Positions 1 to 9,208 are shown, counted from the first letter of the stretch. The stretch: DNA of 41,748 bases from Methylobacter sp. (GCF_004322395.1 NZ_SCTW01000019.1:1-41748), one strand, 5' to 3'. Numbers and translations: made by a program. The notes: generated from the letters alone by a model not told the origin.

Positions 1-156
1 CGCTTTCGACGGGGGTTGCCAGAAGGGCCATCCTTGGCCCTCTGGCAACGCGCTGCATCCATGCAGCGCCCCTGCGGGCTATTCCCGCCGAAAGCTCCGG
101 TGCTCGGCGCGGCATACGGGACAAAAACCATCCGTGCGTAACATCAGTAACTGAAT
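1..156. repeat. GC-rich hairpin cluster (REP-like) downstream of the FG-GAP gene
   Basis: Two strong stem-loops follow the end of the minus-strand gene that stops at 157. At 15-49 the arms GTTGCCAGA and GGGCCA pair with TGGCCC and TCTGGCAAC. At 51-68 the arms CGCTGCAT and ATGCAGCG pair. Neither is followed by a T-run, so they resemble REP-type elements more than intrinsic terminators. Words such as TGCATCCATGCAG recur near 30768. No gene is visible here. Confidence 0.5.
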
Positions 157-3100
157 TTAAAGGTAAAGGATTTCCCGTGCTTCGGGGCGCCCCCGCCGAA
201 CTAAAAACTCAACAGCCTGAATACGTATTTCACTGTCTTCCGACACATTGCTTGCTATTTTGTTGGCAAACTCGAGCAGCGCATCGTCGTTAAATAAAAA
301 CAGTTTATGTATCGCCGCATTGCGCAACGGATCTTTTTTAGCTTGGGCTATCGCATACAGCACGTTAATCGTATCTTGATCAAAATCGACCTCATAACGA
401 TTTAAAACAGCTTGCCGTATGGTTATTGAATATGCCGGATCGCGTAATAGCTTTAAGGCTACACTACGATGCTCGGGGGTATTTTTTGAAAACAGTATAA
501 GTGGGCAAAAAGACTGTAACTCTGCATTGCTACTGAAACATATCAGTTCTAATTCGGTTAATTGCAAATTTGAAGACGCTTCGAATATTTTTTTTGCAGT
601 AGAGCCCTGCAATGATTTGCTCTGCATATCATTCCCCGAATGCTTATGTTCGGTTCCGGACAAAAAAACGGCCTGAAGCGCTCTAGCCAGCTTTGGCGGC
701 TCTGCTAAAAAACCTTGTTCAGACCAAATCTGTAGCGCTGTTGACCTAAATTCAGGGTTGGCAATAATTCTTTGGTAGTCTTCGATAGATAGAGCGCTTT
801 TTTCGCGCAACAGTTCTTTGAGCGCCAAGCGGTTGAGCGATAAATCTTTATCCGACCATGCCTGATGCAACCTAGCGACATGCTCAGTCGACCTCTGTGA
901 AAAAATGGCTTGAAATGCCGACGCCCGTATATTTTCCTGCGGACTATGCGTTTGCCGCTCCAACCACTCGGTACTGGCGTGCTCCGGCATATTCCGCCAA
1001 ATGGCAATCCAACGCTGCGTTGAATCGATGGCTTTAGCCGTTGGCATTGAATTGGGTGAAAATTTGTTAAAAGCGGTATGAGCCAATTGCCTTAGCTGTT
1101 CGGAATCAAACACCGCAACTTCATCATCCTGAGCCAATAAATCAGCAAACACATCCAAACGCTTTTCTATAGGCATAGCCTCAAAACCATCTTGCCCCAT
1201 TACAAAGGAGATTAGTGTTTTTCCAACGTCCTCATCGCCAAGACGTTTTAGTGCGATAAAGCTATTCGCAATCACCTGCGCTGTCTGAGCATCGTCCGAA
1301 ACTAGGCGCCTTAGTTCGGGTAATGCTATACGTTGCCGAATCAAGCCCAAAGTTTGCACCACCTCTGCCCGCACTGCCGGATCAGGATCGCTCAGATGAG
1401 CTAGTAATGAATGCACTCCACGAAAACGCTCTGCATCGCCTAAAGCATGAGCAGCCGCAATACGTACTTTGGGCTCCGGATCGTCGAGCAAACGTATCAG
1501 GTACGGAACAGCAAGATATTTGCGATGAACGACGGCTTCTTCTTCCTTAAAAAAATATGCAAAGCAATCGGCAAGGGCGATTTTGACGGCAGGGTCTTTA
1601 TGAGAGAACATGCGTAGCAACCATCTAATGGACGGTTCATCCTCATAAAGCCGCAGTCCTTCTATTGCAGCAATGACATTGGAAACTTCTATATCTTCCA
1701 GACCGTGAATCAACAAACTTAAGCCCTGAGCCGAACTTGGACGAAACGCTGCTTCGATCGCTTCACGGCGAACCTGCCAACTATCATCTTTAGAGGCTAT
1801 AACCAGCTCGGACCAAATTTGCTCATTACGCTCCGCTTGCCGAAGCATCCTGATATATTGAGCTCGAATTTCGGGCCGATCAACTCCAAGTTTTAAGCGC
1901 AAATTCTGACTGGGTGTATTGACCGGTGGAGCAATAGGCAACTCTTGAATATGATCATGATTTTCCTCGAGCAACCAGTAATGATCAGCCTGCACTGATC
2001 GAAAAGTCTGTTTATTACCGCTAGGCCAATTTACGATTATTCGATCGATTTTGGCTTCATCTCCCAATCCGAAAATAATTCTTTTATCGCTGTCGGAAAG
2101 AAACCCTTCGCCACTCACTATAGAACGAATCTGGCTTCCAGTTGACGTAGTCAGCTGCACTTCTGCCCCCACCCCATCCTTGTTGGACTTTGTACCTATC
2201 AGTTTCAGGCCTAGCCAATGATTTTTGGGTGATTCATTAGCCAAGTACTGGCCCAAATCATTATTGTGGCCAATATACAGATCAACATCGCCGTCATTGT
2301 CGAAATCGGCATATACAGCTCCTCTGGCCGATTGCGTATCTTGCAGGGCAATACCGGACGAGCCCGTTACATCGGAAAAATATCCATTCCCTTTGTTGAG
2401 TAAAAGTTGTTTGGGTTGTCCTTGAGTTACTTTCGCTGTATCCGGGTCCGGCTCCAAATGTCCTGCTGCAATAAAGACATCATTGAAGCCATCATTGTTA
2501 AAGTCCTGAACCACCGTCGTCCAAGCGGAAAGGTCCAAAAATTGATTTGCGCCAAGCCCAATTTCACGGGCACGGTCCTTATATTGCAATGAGGAAATAT
2601 TTTTTCCTTCCTCGAGTTGTTCATTAATTAAGGCAACAGTGCTTTCCCCTGTTGTACTCGCAATAACAAGGTCAATATCGCCATCGTTATCCAGATCGCC
2701 TGAAGAGATGCCTCGATTACCTAATGCAGAGCGAAGTCCTAAAGCCTGGCCTCCCGGCTCAAAGCGCTCACCATCCTTATTCAGATAGGATGTATTGGAG
2801 CCCGTGCCGCGATCATTGGTGACCAGCAGATCAGGCAGCCCATCACGATTAATATCCTGCCAACTTACGTCCAGCGTCTTGCCCTCGGAATCGATAACAC
2901 CGGCTTGCGCTGCAATTTCTTTAAATTTTAATCCCCCTAAATTCAGATAAAGCTGATTAGGCTGCGCCTCATAAAGACTGGGATCGAATGTATTCTTTTT
3001 TTCACCCGCAAACTGACTATTTGCCTCAAATGTTTTTTTACCTTTTTTAAAATCGATAAAATTGCCTATGTAAATATCCAATAATCCGTCGCCATTAAAG

Positions 3101-3732
3101 TCGGCGGCTGCGGCAGAAGTTGACCAAAACTCACCGGCGATTCCGCTTTCCTGGCTGACATCGGCAAATGTTCCGTTACCGTTATTTCTGTATAACAATC
3201 TGGCATCCTTGCCTGTGACTAATAGGTCGGCATCGCCATCATTGTCAAAATCTCCGGCTAAGCAACCCATACCCCAGATTTTTTTGTCTAAGCCACTTGC
3301 GGCTGTCGCGTCTTGGAATCTTTGGCCGCCTTCATTTAAAAACAACATGTTACCTTGAGACGATTGCCACCAATACTGTTTCCCGTAATAGCGGGTATGC
3401 CCGGAACCATTGACCAAATAAAGATCAATCCAACCATCGTTATTAAAATCGGCAGCACAAGCGCCGGATCCCAGCGATTCATCAATGCCGGCCAATTGCT
3501 CATCCCCTTGTTGATGGATGAAATGCAGGCCTTTTTCTAAAGTTCTATCGACAAAAGTAACGTTTAAAGTATTTCTTTTTTGAACTAATTGATCGGTACT
3601 AAAAGTTTTGGCGGCATAAGGAAAACCCTCAGGAATAAGCAACGGGGTTTTATAAATAATCAAACCAATTATTAATATAAAAGTTACACAAAAAAACATC
3701 CTAAACTTATTTGTAATAAAATTTAGTAACAT
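157..3732 (-). CDS. FG-GAP/VCBS repeat and ASPIC/UnbV protein with C-terminal HEAT repeats
   Basis: The protein has 1191 residues. A hydrophobic segment near residues 11-28 should act as a signal anchor, placing the rest outside the cytoplasm. Seven Ca-binding FG-GAP motifs of the type DFNNDGWID follow, at about 95, 161, 211, 293, 346, 409 and 476, enough for one seven-bladed beta-propeller. An ASPIC/UnbV domain lies at about 505-580 (GVGAEVQL, VSGEGFLS, IIVNWPSG), as in CRTAC1-type proteins. From about residue 620 to the end the sequence becomes alpha-helical HEAT-like repeats (for example DDPEPKVRIAAAHALGDAE, DPDPAVRAEVVQTLG). Such proteins are thought to bind other proteins or carbohydrate at the cell surface; the actual ligand is unknown. 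The ATG start at 3732 has AGGA about 11 bases upstream. The gene appears to stand alone. Confidence 0.88.
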   Translation of the reverse strand: MLLNFITNKFRMFFCVTFILIIGLIIYKTPLLIPEGFPYAAKTFSTDQLVQKRNTLNVTFVDRTLEKGLHFIHQQGDEQLAGIDESLGSGACAADFNNDGWIDLYLVNGSGHTRYYGKQYWWQSSQGNMLFLNEGGQRFQDATAASGLDKKIWGMGCLAGDFDNDGDADLLVTGKDARLLYRNNGNGTFADVSQESGIAGEFWSTSAAAADFNGDGLLDIYIGNFIDFKKGKKTFEANSQFAGEKKNTFDPSLYEAQPNQLYLNLGGLKFKEIAAQAGVIDSEGKTLDVSWQDINRDGLPDLLVTNDRGTGSNTSYLNKDGERFEPGGQALGLRSALGNRGISSGDLDNDGDIDLVIASTTGESTVALINEQLEEGKNISSLQYKDRAREIGLGANQFLDLSAWTTVVQDFNNDGFNDVFIAAGHLEPDPDTAKVTQGQPKQLLLNKGNGYFSDVTGSSGIALQDTQSARGAVYADFDNDGDVDLYIGHNNDLGQYLANESPKNHWLGLKLIGTKSNKDGVGAEVQLTTSTGSQIRSIVSGEGFLSDSDKRIIFGLGDEAKIDRIIVNWPSGNKQTFRSVQADHYWLLEENHDHIQELPIAPPVNTPSQNLRLKLGVDRPEIRAQYIRMLRQAERNEQIWSELVIASKDDSWQVRREAIEAAFRPSSAQGLSLLIHGLEDIEVSNVIAAIEGLRLYEDEPSIRWLLRMFSHKDPAVKIALADCFAYFFKEEEAVVHRKYLAVPYLIRLLDDPEPKVRIAAAHALGDAERFRGVHSLLAHLSDPDPAVRAEVVQTLGLIRQRIALPELRRLVSDDAQTAQVIANSFIALKRLGDEDVGKTLISFVMGQDGFEAMPIEKRLDVFADLLAQDDEVAVFDSEQLRQLAHTAFNKFSPNSMPTAKAIDSTQRWIAIWRNMPEHASTEWLERQTHSPQENIRASAFQAIFSQRSTEHVARLHQAWSDKDLSLNRLALKELLREKSALSIEDYQRIIANPEFRSTALQIWSEQGFLAEPPKLARALQAVFLSGTEHKHSGNDMQSKSLQGSTAKKIFEASSNLQLTELELICFSSNAELQSFCPLILFSKNTPEHRSVALKLLRDPAYSITIRQAVLNRYEVDFDQDTINVLYAIAQAKKDPLRNAAIHKLFLFNDDALLEFANKIASNVSEDSEIRIQAVEFLVRRGRPEAREILYL

Positions 3733-3977
3733 AAATTTAAGTTCCTAACAAAAAAATCTATCTGTATTTAGAGCCAAACTTACCTCTATCTAACTATTGT
3801 TTACTTGAAGCCGCCGGAAAAGACTCTTAATTATAAAATTCTCGAGTAAGTGCTTAGGAGAATAAAAGAGCGGTAGATTGTTGAAAATGCTATTTTCGGT
3901 AGAATCGCACGCATGTGATCCTTGCCGAATATCTGGACATTAAAGTCAGTTAAACCAAGCAGCAACGCTTTATTACC

Positions 3978-4415
3978 TTAGATTTTCCATTGCTTCGCCC
4001 AGCGGTAGATTGCGGTATCAGTGATTTTCTGATGCGCCCATTGCAGCCAATAAGTGATCGTCGTGTAAGTGACCCTCAAGAAAGCAAAAGTTAATAGCTG
4101 CGGTTTGGTCAGTGCAAACACTCTGGCAACCAACAAAGTGCCGACTAGTTTGGCTAATATTTCCGTCAGGATGCCTTGCAGAATCAATCCTTTTGCTATC
4201 AATCCGAATGCCGCGAGATTGATCAGTGTAACAATCAGTATCGGAATACCAAGCGCCACCAGTGCCATGTTCGCAGTTGTCTGACTAAGCCATTGCTCAA
4301 ATTGCTCCAGATTCAACCATTGGAATAATAAGCGCCCAAATGCCGTCAGTAAATCCCAAAGCCATTCTTCAATGATCAGGACGATAGCCAAAAACGAAAG
4401 CAGGAATTTTTTCAT
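3978..4415 (-). CDS. small multi-spanning membrane protein, function unknown
   Basis: I do not recognise the family. Read from the ATG at 4415 the product has 145 residues, with a hydrophobic N-terminus (MKKFLLSFLAIVLIIEEWLW) and two longer hydrophobic stretches in the middle (about residues 50-72 and 75-98). The C-terminus is rich in Trp, Tyr and Lys (ITYWLQWAHQK, YRWAKQWKI). The frame stays open upstream to a GTG at 4466, preceded by AAGGG, so 17 more residues are possible; I prefer the ATG because the charged Met-Lys-Lys start followed by a hydrophobic run is typical of membrane proteins. It lies downstream of tag in the same direction with a gap of about 125 bases, so co-transcription is possible but not shown. 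Confidence 0.6.
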   Translation of the reverse strand: MKKFLLSFLAIVLIIEEWLWDLLTAFGRLLFQWLNLEQFEQWLSQTTANMALVALGIPILIVTLINLAAFGLIAKGLILQGILTEILAKLVGTLLVARVFALTKPQLLTFAFLRVTYTTITYWLQWAHQKITDTAIYRWAKQWKI

Positions 4416-4540
4416 GATTTTGACCGAAAGGAAGAATTCAACAGTTTCATTATACTCATAATCCACCCTTTTTAAGTAGTCCGGCAGAATCGCTACCTAA
4501 GCTACATTAGACATCTTCATTAAAAACTGATGGGGTAAGG

Positions 4541-5119
4541 CTATTTTATATGGGTGCTTGTTTTAATTTCAGCATGCCTGTAGCACTCGACAGTGTGATC
4601 GTTGACCATTCCAACCGCCTGCATATAGGCGTAACAAATGGTACTGCCGACAAACTTAAAGCCTCGTTTTTTAAGATCCTTGCTCATTAGCTCGGATATT
4701 GGCGTAAACGCAGGAACCTCGGCGGCATTTTTCCAGGCATTGTGTAGCGGTTTACCGTCAACGAATTGCCAAATATAGGCATCGAAACTGCCGAAATCTT
4801 GCTGAACATTCAAAAAAGCTTGTGCGTTGGCGACGGCTGCATTTATCTTCAGTTTATTTCTTATGATGTTCGGGTTAGCCAACAGTTCGATGATTTTTTT
4901 GTCATCGTAGTTTGCAATCTTTTCAGCATCAAAGTTATCGAAGGCTTGTCTGTAGCCATTGCGTTTGTTCAGAATGGTTGACCAGCTTAAGCCCGCCTGA
5001 GCGCCTTCAAGAATCAAAAACTCAAACAGCAGCCGGTCGTCATGCACGGGCATGCCCCATTCGAGGTCGTGATACAGCTCTTCAGACGGGCTGGACAGCG
5101 CCCATGTGCATTTGTTCAT
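4541..5119 (-). CDS. tag: DNA-3-methyladenine glycosylase I
   Basis: This 192-residue protein matches Tag over its whole length. Tag removes 3-methyladenine from alkylated DNA as the first step of base excision repair in the cytoplasm. The N-terminus shows the family signature: Cys4 and Trp6, then YHDLEWG at 16-22. The C-terminus carries the matching zinc ligands in VNDHTVECYRH, so Cys4, His17 and the late His and Cys can form the structural zinc site. The helix-hairpin-helix core includes LEGAQAGLSWSTIL. Length is normal (E. coli Tag is about 187 residues). The gene seems monocistronic; upstream lies a repeat-rich gap (5120-5508). Confidence 0.95.
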   Translation of the reverse strand: MNKCTWALSSPSEELYHDLEWGMPVHDDRLLFEFLILEGAQAGLSWSTILNKRNGYRQAFDNFDAEKIANYDDKKIIELLANPNIIRNKLKINAAVANAQAFLNVQQDFGSFDAYIWQFVDGKPLHNAWKNAAEVPAFTPISELMSKDLKKRGFKFVGSTICYAYMQAVGMVNDHTVECYRHAEIKTSTHIK

Positions 5120-5205
5120 TGGTGTTCCTGGGGTTAAAGTTTATGCGCTGATAGTGAAGATTTCCTCGGTTCGAAACGTCCGGTCTGATCAGAACGCTGC
5201 GAGTT

Positions 5206-5238
5206 AGACCTTCCAGGTTTTAAAAACCTGGAAGGTCT
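5206..5238. repeat. 33-bp perfect palindrome, copy 1
   Basis: The 16-base arm AGACCTTCCAGGTTTT is followed by one A and its exact reverse complement. An identical 33-mer occurs at 20995-21027. Both copies are intergenic and near the same second repeat (the GTGGGAACGAG element). The hairpin has no strong T-run, so it is a dispersed repeat rather than an obvious terminator. Confidence 0.8.
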
Positions 5239-5280
5239 GCATATCGCCTGACGCTAGGTAAATGACTGCCTTAATAACGG

Positions 5281-5330
5281 CGTTCCGCAGATACTTGTGT
5301 ATAACGATGAGCATACTGCGTGGGAACGAG
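5281..5330 (+). repeat. dispersed GTGGGAACGAG element, copy 1
   Basis: The segment contains GCAGATACTTGTGTATAACG and ends in GTGGGAACGAG. Its reverse complement is found, with small changes, at 20891-20936. The reading frame upstream of the phosphorylase start (5320-5508) runs through this and further repeat-like sequence (for example AGCGCCTACTTTTGGTGC, similar to words near 20800 and 30735). That is one reason for starting the phosphorylase at 5509. The 389-base gap between tag and 5509 holds nothing else I can identify. Confidence 0.65.
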
Positions 5331-5508
5331 AGTAATTATAGTAGATCATGAGCGGAAGCTTCGCCGAAAGCGCCTACTTTTGGTGCTTGCCCGCCAACAA
5401 TCTTGCAGGCGAAGCCTGCACCCCATTCTTAAGCTGATGCTTGGCGGGTTGACAATCCCCGCCTCAAACCGCATTATCAATACGTTTATTTACAAGCTAT
5501 TTTATCCG

Positions 5509-7044
5509 ATGAGTAATGACAACCTCCAGATCCGCCGTATCGCTATCGATACGTATCATGAAAACGTCGCTTATATGCACCGCGAGTGCGGCATTTACCG
5601 GGCAGAGGGTTTTCAGGCACTGTCTAAAATCCTGGTTAGCACCAACGGTTCCAAAGTCCTAGCGGTTCTTAACGTAGTCGATGATAGTTCCATTGTTCTG
5701 CCGGGAGAACTGGGACTGTCAGAGCAGGCATTCCAGCAGTTTAATGTCGCCGAAGGCAGTCTGGTTACGGTCAATCATGCTGAAAATCCAAAGTCGATGG
5801 ATGCGGTGCGCCGCAAAATCAACGGCGAACGTCTCAGCCAGGATGACTTTAACAGTATAACCAACGATATTGTCGAAACCCGCTATTCGAAGATGGAAAT
5901 GGCGGCGTTCCTGGTTGCGACCGGGCAAAACAATCTTGACCGCGACGAGCTGTTTTTTCTTACCCGCGCGATGCTGCAATCCGGCGACAGGATGAACTGG
6001 CATGAATCGCTGGTCGCCGATAAGCATTGCATCGGCGGCATTCCCGGCAATCGCACTTCGATGCTGGTCGTGCCTATCGTTGCCGCGCACGGCATGTTGA
6101 TACCGAAAACCTCCAGCCGCGCAATTACTTCCCCGGCAGGCACGGCCGACACGATGGAAGTGCTGGCCGAGGTTAATCTGAGCCCGGATCAGCTTCATAA
6201 CATCGTACGCCAGGAACGCGGCTGTTTGGCTTGGGGCGGCACGGCAAAACTCGCGCCGGTCGATGATATGCTGATTTCCGTTGAACGCCCGTTGGGCATC
6301 GATTCTCAGGGACAAATGGTAGCATCGATTCTGTCCAAAAAACTGGCCGCCGGTTCCACGCATTTGATTATCGACATTCCGGTCGGCCCCACCGCTAAAG
6401 TGCGGCAGATGAATCAGGCATTGGCCTTGCGAAAACTGTTCGAATTTGTCGGCGACCGGCTCAACATCCATCTGGAAGTGATGATTACCGACGGCCGTCA
6501 ACCGGTAGGACGAGGCATAGGCCCGACGCTGGAAGCTCGGGATATTATGCAAGTGCTGCAAAACGATCCCGATGCGCCGTTCGATTTGCGCCAGAAATCT
6601 TTGCAACTGGCCGGCAGGATCATTGAATTCGACCCCGATGTCCGCGGCGGACAAGGCTATGCGATTGCCCGTGACATACTCGAATCGGGCCGGGCCGGAG
6701 CCAAAATGAATGCATTGATTCGGGCACAAGGCTCAAAACCTATCGACCTGCATCCCGGCAGCCTGTGTCATGAGGTTGTTGCCGAACGCGACGGCGTAGT
6801 AACGTGTATCGATAACTTTCAAATGGCAAAAATTGCCCGGCTCGCCGGTGCTCCTAAGATAAAAAAAGCAGGCGTCGATTTGTTAACGAAACTGGGCAGT
6901 GAAGTAAAATCGGGCGATACGCTATATCGCATCTATGGCGAATTTCCGACCGATTTTAGATTTGCCAAGGAGTTAGCCGCACAAGACAGCGGTTACACCA
7001 TAGGCAATAATGAGCAAATCATCAAGTCTTTGATTGCCTTTTAA
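5509..7044 (+). CDS. putative thymidine phosphorylase, type 2 (AMP-phosphorylase-like)
   Basis: The protein has 511 residues and belongs to the thymidine/AMP phosphorylase branch otherwise typical of archaea, not the shorter DeoA of E. coli. Members split a nucleoside or nucleoside monophosphate with phosphate into the free base and a ribose 1-phosphate (or ribose 1,5-bisphosphate). An extra N-terminal domain of about 90 residues precedes the catalytic part. The phosphate-binding motif [13 protein letters not shown] is at 172-184 and the hallmark [16 protein letters not shown] at 202-217. The reading frame extends 63 codons upstream, but that part lies in intergenic repeat sequence and has no family match; [10 protein letters not shown] at 5509 is the natural start. 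The gene ends six bases before a PRPP synthetase gene, so the two are likely co-translated. Whether the substrate is thymidine or AMP cannot be decided from sequence alone. Confidence 0.85.
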   Translation: MSNDNLQIRRIAIDTYHENVAYMHRECGIYRAEGFQALSKILVSTNGSKVLAVLNVVDDSSIVLPGELGLSEQAFQQFNVAEGSLVTVNHAENPKSMDAVRRKINGERLSQDDFNSITNDIVETRYSKMEMAAFLVATGQNNLDRDELFFLTRAMLQSGDRMNWHESLVADKHCIGGIPGNRTSMLVVPIVAAHGMLIPKTSSRAITSPAGTADTMEVLAEVNLSPDQLHNIVRQERGCLAWGGTAKLAPVDDMLISVERPLGIDSQGQMVASILSKKLAAGSTHLIIDIPVGPTAKVRQMNQALALRKLFEFVGDRLNIHLEVMITDGRQPVGRGIGPTLEARDIMQVLQNDPDAPFDLRQKSLQLAGRIIEFDPDVRGGQGYAIARDILESGRAGAKMNALIRAQGSKPIDLHPGSLCHEVVAERDGVVTCIDNFQMAKIARLAGAPKIKKAGVDLLTKLGSEVKSGDTLYRIYGEFPTDFRFAKELAAQDSGYTIGNNEQIIKSLIAF

Positions 7045-7050
7045 CCCGCC

Positions 7051-7926
7051 ATGCTGATACTCGCCTTCCCCGACTATTTAGGCCAAGCACAGCGTTTGGC
7101 TACCCGGCTTGATGTACCTCTGGCCGAAGCCGTTCTGCACCATTTTCCCGACGGCGAAAGCTTGATCCGCCTGCCTCCGTCATTGCCGGAACATGTTATT
7201 GTTTGCCGCAGCCTTAATCAGCCCAACGACAAGCTGATCGAATTGTTACTGTGCGCCACCACCGCACGGGAATTAGGCGCTAAACGCCTGACCCTGGTCG
7301 CGCCCTATTTAAGCTATATGCGCCAGGATATCGCCAACCAGCCCGGCGAGGCGGTTAGCCAGCGCATCATCGGCAAATTGCTTGCAAACTTGTTTGACGA
7401 TGTGCTGACCGTAGATCCGCATTTGCATCGCATCTCGTCATTAACCCAGGCGATTCCGATCAAAAACGCAATTAGTCTTACCGCTGCGAATGAAATCGGA
7501 ACTTTTTTACAACAGCAGTTCAAACATGCGGTACTGTTAGGGCCGGACAGCGAATCGGAACAATGGGTCGCTGCTATTGCAAGCAACATCGGTTTCGATT
7601 ATGCGATTGCCGATAAAAACCGGCTCGGCGACAAACAGGTCGAAATGACCTTGCCGGATAGCGATTTTTGCAACCGCCCCGTTATCATCATCGACGACAT
7701 GGCCAGTACCGGCAGGACGCTTGCTAAAGCAGCCGGGCTTCTGCAAACCAAGGGCTGCAAAGACATTTATACGGTTGTCACCCATGCCCTGTTTTGCGAC
7801 GATGCTTACGGGCATATCCTTAAAGCCGGTATCAAAACCATCTGGAGCACCGACAGCATCGATCATCCGAGCTCCTGCATCAAGCTCGATGCTTTACTGG
7901 CGGACGCGATTAAGGAAATTGCTTGA
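7051..7926 (+). CDS. ribose-phosphate pyrophosphokinase (divergent PRPP synthetase)
   Basis: At 291 residues this is shorter than the usual bacterial Prs (about 315). PRPP synthetase makes phosphoribosyl pyrophosphate from ribose 5-phosphate and ATP. Visible family features are FPDGES near 27-32 (FSDGE in canonical Prs), YMRQDIANQPGEAVSQ (YxRQD), the DPHLHR metal/catalytic motif, DKNRLGDKQVEM (KxRxGD) and the PRPP-binding loop IIIDDMASTGRTL, where the canonical TGGT reads TGRT. The ATG lies six bases after the phosphorylase stop with no clear ribosome binding site, which suggests translational coupling. It is probably a second, specialised Prs working with the phosphorylase; the housekeeping prs would then be elsewhere. 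That role is inference. Confidence 0.85.
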   Translation: MLILAFPDYLGQAQRLATRLDVPLAEAVLHHFPDGESLIRLPPSLPEHVIVCRSLNQPNDKLIELLLCATTARELGAKRLTLVAPYLSYMRQDIANQPGEAVSQRIIGKLLANLFDDVLTVDPHLHRISSLTQAIPIKNAISLTAANEIGTFLQQQFKHAVLLGPDSESEQWVAAIASNIGFDYAIADKNRLGDKQVEMTLPDSDFCNRPVIIIDDMASTGRTLAKAAGLLQTKGCKDIYTVVTHALFCDDAYGHILKAGIKTIWSTDSIDHPSSCIKLDALLADAIKEIA

Positions 7927-7960
7927 GGGCGTTCTTCGTTTAAATTTAACACTCTTCGGC

Positions 7961-7978
7961 GCGCACGGCACGCCCTAC
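7961..7978. repeat. 18-bp dispersed repeat, copy 1
   Basis: GCGCACGGCACGCCCTAC, identical at 14164-14181 and 19233-19250. All three copies are intergenic. Here it lies just downstream of the PRPP synthetase gene. Confidence 0.8.
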
Positions 7979-8029
7979 ATTAAGCCATATGCACTATACT
8001 TTTAATCATGCATATTAGTTGATAAAGCG

Positions 8030-8058
8030 TTGACAGACCCCAAGCCAGTTAATAGACT
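8030..8058 (+). promoter_or_regulatory. candidate sigma70 promoter for the hupE-like gene
   Basis: A perfect -35 box TTGACA (8030-8035) is separated by 17 bases from TAGACT (8053-8058), four of six matches to the -10 consensus. The start codon of the hupE-like gene is 82 bases downstream of the -10, leaving a leader of about 75 bases. Confidence 0.4.
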
Positions 8059-8140
8059 GAGGCCCTTTTTACAACAACTCCAGACAACAGTTTGTCGAAC
8101 ATTGTTCACCCCGATTTAACAATTTTAAGAGGACTTCTTT

Positions 8141-8707
8141 ATGCGTATTAAAAACTGGCTGATTGCCGCATTGTTTCTCGTATCACCCTCACTTTATGCA
8201 CATACCGGTGGACATATCGATCACAGCTTGATGAGCGGTTTACTGCATCCATTAACCGGTATCGATCATTTACTGGTATTAATAGCGGTTGGCTTGATTG
8301 CGGCTAAACAGGGAGGCAAAGCTTTGTTTGCATTTCCGGCTGTTTTTTTCGGATTAATGGCTGCCGGAGCCTTGTTTAATGCTTATGGGGTTCAAATACC
8401 GTTTGTTGAATCATTACTCGCGTTATCGGTGGCGGCATTTGGTTTATTGGTTAGTATCGGCCAAAGACAGCGTTCTAAAATACTCTTTCTGGGCGTATCG
8501 TTTTTTGCTGTTTTCCACGGCTATGCCCATGCCGCAGAAATTCCAACCGACTCCAGCGCCGTGCAGTATTTCTCAGCGTTAATGCTGATGAGTCTGGTTA
8601 TTTGCGCTAGCGGCTGCGTAGTTGGCCTGACTACAGGCAAGCGCATTAATTACCTGTTTTCATTAATATGCTTAAGCAGTGGTTTGTATTATTTAGCTGC
8701 AGGTTAA
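8141..8707 (+). CDS. HupE/UreJ family membrane protein
   Basis: This 188-residue protein has a signal peptide (MRIKNWLIAALFLVSPSLYA, cleavage after YA) followed by His-rich AHTGGHIDHS and then about six hydrophobic helices. GLLHPLTGIDHLLVLIAVGL is the signature of the HupE/UreJ family, putative nickel (or cobalt) transporters linked to [NiFe] hydrogenases and ureases; a second conserved region is FHGYAHAAEIP. No hydrogenase, urease or nickel chaperone gene is in the window, so the transported metal is unknown. AAGAGGACT ends about 8 bases before the ATG as ribosome binding site. Length is normal for the family. Confidence 0.88.
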   Translation: MRIKNWLIAALFLVSPSLYAHTGGHIDHSLMSGLLHPLTGIDHLLVLIAVGLIAAKQGGKALFAFPAVFFGLMAAGALFNAYGVQIPFVESLLALSVAAFGLLVSIGQRQRSKILFLGVSFFAVFHGYAHAAEIPTDSSAVQYFSALMLMSLVICASGCVVGLTTGKRINYLFSLICLSSGLYYLAAG

Positions 8708-8875
8708 CAAGTAAATAGCACTCCGCTAAACAAAACAGCCAATCCAGCACAAGCTATTTTTTAAATTACGATCGAAAAATAACCCCGCATATTGGCTGTA
8801 CCTGTCTGGTCTTTCACCGAAGTATAAAAAAAATTAAACCTTTGTCCCGAAAAGCTGAGGATTTTAGGCAGCGAA

Positions 8876-9208
8876 CTAATCCGTCTTAGCTGCAAAAGTA
8901 TGCACCCAAACCAGAGCGTCAGCGTTCCAAGTCATTCCTGCATGCATTTTCAAGATGATGTCCCGGTACATATCAAGACTTGGATAGCCTTCTGCTTTTG
9001 CATCGGCATCGGTCATCTCGCCTAAACGCTGACGTTTTAAATCGGTAACAACAAAAGTCATCCCGTCCAAGTCGAAAGTTTCGCCGGGCCAGCCGTATAC
9101 GCCATCGCGACGCTGCTGTGTTTTCATTCCGGCTTTTGTCGCTTCTACCAGTTTCGCATGAGTGACCAGACGGTCTATCGAACAGGTTTTCTCAGGGTAC
9201 GCTTCCAT
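8876..9208 (-). CDS. ASCH-domain-like protein
   Basis: This is a small soluble protein of 110 residues. The pattern GMKTQQRRDGVYGWPGE, then FDLDGMTFVVTDLKR and LGEMTDADAKAEGYPSLDMY, resembles the ASCH superfamily: a beta-barrel related to PUA, with a conserved basic segment and an acidic 'D.DA..EG' helix. ASCH proteins are predicted to bind RNA; some act on modified nucleosides. The C-terminal ALVWVHTF would be the last strand. No partner gene is evident: it faces the HupE-like gene tail to tail and is divergent from the EF-hand-like gene at 9370. Identification is from motif memory and is moderately secure. Confidence 0.65.
   Translation of the reverse strand: MEAYPEKTCSIDRLVTHAKLVEATKAGMKTQQRRDGVYGWPGETFDLDGMTFVVTDLKRQRLGEMTDADAKAEGYPSLDMYRDIILKMHAGMTWNADALVWVHTFAAKTD

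Noticed and set aside
5719-6729. 336-codon open frame on the minus strand
   Set aside because: It lies fully inside the phosphorylase gene, has an unlikely amino acid mix rich in Arg, His and Gln and no family resemblance.
8141-8707. Hydrogenase or urease locus suggested by the HupE/UreJ-like protein
   Set aside because: No hydrogenase, urease or maturation gene occurs nearby; HupE-like proteins are often found alone.
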